From BRH-c25 sp035417425 (GTDB lineage Bacteria; Bacillota; Clostridia; Lutisporales; Lutisporaceae): a stretch of DNA of 7,506 nt. How positions within the stretch are numbered: the stretch's first letter is position 1; every line of letters begins with the position of its first letter. A program made the translations under genes and the position numbers. The stretch spans positions 1-7,506 of the forward strand of contig DAOLPD010000154.1 in assembly GCA_035417425.1 (NCBI GenBank), given 5' to 3'. Shown here piece after piece: positions 6,376 to 7,506 of this stretch. Under the pieces are notes generated by a model. That model searched no databases, had not been told where the DNA came from, and saw only the letters and a program-made list of their open reading frames with translations.

Positions 6376-7374
6376 TTAATCCTTTTTATTGAACAGTGCC
6401 TCAATCTTAAAAGGCATGTTCTGTTCCATATTTTCCATATCCACAGTATTTTCATCTGTCAGTGCAGGAAAGTCAAATTCCTGCTCCTTGTTTATATCCC
6501 AGTTCTTTATATCCAATTCATAGCTAAACCCGGTTACTGAAGCCGGCTCCGCATTATCAACCTCCAATGTGATTCCAACCTTTTCATTTACTATATATCC
6601 GTCGATATCCACATAAGCTGTGTATCCGAAGCTTTCAACAGTATACTTATCAATATTCTCCTTCATGTCTGAGAGCAGTTTTTCCAAAGACGTATCCTTC
6701 AGGAACTCCACATTCTTCCTGATATAATTCTCGTAGTTCTCTTCAAGCTTTTTGTCCTTGGAAAGTAAATCCATGCTGTATTCCGCCAAGCTTTTAATCT
6801 GTTCATCATTCAATCTTATGGTGTATTCAGTAGTCTTTACCTCCCCGTCGGGAGTAGTGAGCACCGTATCCTTACCCTTGAATACATCTTCTTTATTTAA
6901 AAGTCCAAGCCATTTTTCTTTAATGGCATCCTGTGTTTCCCCGGAAATAACCTCCGATTTCCCTTCCCCCTGTGTATCGGCCATGTACTCCTTTATTTCA
7001 CTTAACCTCATATACTTTCCAATGACCGGCAGCTTCATGAATATTTCTTCTCCATTCACGAAGAGATCCAGATCAAAGCCCAGGCCGCCTAAATTCAAAT
7101 AGTACCTGAAAATTCCCTTTTCCAGTTCATCGTCATAAGCAACATTGAAGCTTCCCTTTATATTTTTAAAATAGTTCAGCTCCTTTATCTGCTCTTCTGT
7201 CATTCCAGACGTGTTGAAATCCATCACCAGGGAGAATTCCCCTTCTGTCCGGCCTTTTTTTATCTGCTCTGTTTTTTCCGCTGCTTTCTTATAACCTTCA
7301 AGGCTATCGAAGCTGCAGCTGATTAATGCCGCTGCCAGCACTAAAGCTAATATCGCAATCATTAATTTTTTCAC
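6376..7374 (-). CDS. Putative secreted lipoprotein of unknown function, first gene of the ABC operon
   Basis: The product is 332 residues from a GTG start at 7374. It opens MKKLMIAILALVL with a hydrophobic stretch and a lipobox LISC (17-20), so Cys20 should be lipidated after signal peptidase II cleavage and the protein held on the outer face of the membrane. The rest is hydrophilic and acidic, with alternating strand-like segments (EGEFSLVMDFN, GIFRYYLNLGG, VGITLEVDN) and Lys/Glu-rich helices. This suggests a beta-rich fold like LolA/LppX-type lipoproteins, but I do not recognise a named family. The frame extends to a TTG at 7389, but that codon is inside the GGAGG ribosome site, which lies 8 nt before the GTG. 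It is 13 nt ahead of the ATPase gene, so it is likely a partner of the exporter: substrate carrier, sensor, or immunity-type protein. Confidence 0.82.
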   Translation of the reverse strand: MKKLMIAILALVLAAALISCSFDSLEGYKKAAEKTEQIKKGRTEGEFSLVMDFNTSGMTEEQIKELNYFKNIKGSFNVAYDDELEKGIFRYYLNLGGLGFDLDLFVNGEEIFMKLPVIGKYMRLSEIKEYMADTQGEGKSEVISGETQDAIKEKWLGLLNKEDVFKGKDTVLTTPDGEVKTTEYTIRLNDEQIKSLAEYSMDLLSKDKKLEENYENYIRKNVEFLKDTSLEKLLSDMKENIDKYTVESFGYTAYVDIDGYIVNEKVGITLEVDNAEPASVTGFSYELDIKNWDINKEQEFDFPALTDENTVDMENMEQNMPFKIEALFNKKD

Positions 7375-7382
7375 TGAAAATC

Positions 7383-7388
7383 CCTCCA
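7383..7388 (-). promoter_or_regulatory. Shine-Dalgarno site that fixes the lipoprotein start
   Basis: On the minus strand GGAGGG lies about 8 nt before the GTG at 7374. The TTG at 7389, which gives the longest frame, overlaps this site and has no ribosome site of its own. The GTG is therefore the start, and the signal peptide becomes a typical M-K-K-L sequence. Confidence 0.7.
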
Positions 7389-7406
7389 AAATTATCTTAC
7401 GATATC

Positions 7407-7412
7407 ATTATA
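7407..7412 (-). promoter_or_regulatory. Candidate -10 element of the lipoprotein-ABC operon
   Basis: A perfect TATAAT lies on the minus strand about 33 nt before the GTG start. No good -35 box is found 16-18 nt upstream, so the promoter may be weak, depend on an activator, or not be real. Minus-strand frames in the 94 bases to its right all stop before it, so any upstream gene ends in that stretch. Confidence 0.35.
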
Positions 7413-7506
7413 CAAATTCAAAAGCGGCATTTCTTGTATCTTAAATCACTTATTAGGCAGCATTCCCCATGACTTTTTGCACAATAGAAGAAGAATGTGA
7501 CGCAGA

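Noticed and set aside
6363..6455. 31-residue N-terminal extension of the ABC ATPase
   Set aside because: It overlaps the lipoprotein gene by about 80 nt, is unlike the family, and the ATG at 6362 has its own well-placed ribosome site.
6220..6540. Plus-strand open frame of 106 codons across the ATPase/lipoprotein junction
   Set aside because: It is a shadow of two well-supported genes with no motif of its own.

Overview
Every supported gene lies on the minus strand, so transcription runs from right (high coordinates) to left. Purine-rich Shine-Dalgarno sites, monofunctional glutamate formimidoyltransferase and formate-tetrahydrofolate ligase, a type II lipoprotein signal and AT-rich promoters point to a Gram-positive anaerobe of the Clostridia (inference; no rRNA or other phylogenetic marker is present). 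I saw no mobile element, CRISPR array, integrase or attachment-site duplication.

Right half (about 7412 to 2901): a four-gene operon. It codes for a secreted lipoprotein of unknown function, an ABC ATPase, and two different ABC-2 type permeases. The junctions are a 13-nt gap, an 11-nt gap with the next Shine-Dalgarno overlapping a stop codon, and a 38-nt overlap. This tight coupling suggests one membrane machine: a homodimeric ATPase under a heterodimer of the two permeases, exporting an unidentified substrate, with a surface lipoprotein as likely partner. The ATPase-plus-two-permeases layout resembles drug or antimicrobial-lipid exporters such as Bacillus LnrLMN, but the substrate cannot be read from the sequence.

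Middle (about 2875 to 2701): a single tRNA-Val with anticodon CAC, with its own plausible promoter and followed by a strong hairpin terminator that has T-runs on both strands. The tRNA has an A-C mismatch in the T stem.

Left half (about 2684 to 1): a one-carbon/folate operon. Formate-tetrahydrofolate ligase (fhs) is followed 21 nt later by glutamate formimidoyltransferase (ftcD). A possible start codon of a third gene lies at the left edge. FtcD moves the formimino group of histidine-derived formiminoglutamate to tetrahydrofolate. Once this is converted to 10-formyl-THF by a cyclodeaminase/cyclohydrolase (not in the window), Fhs can run in reverse to give formate and ATP. The pairing suggests histidine fermentation rather than a Wood-Ljungdahl cluster (inference).

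Start codons were revised from the longest open frames in three places using Shine-Dalgarno position: fhs (2629), the ABC ATPase (6362) and the lipoprotein (GTG at 7374). The window is mostly ordinary. The least explained element is the lipoprotein and its link to the two-permease exporter.
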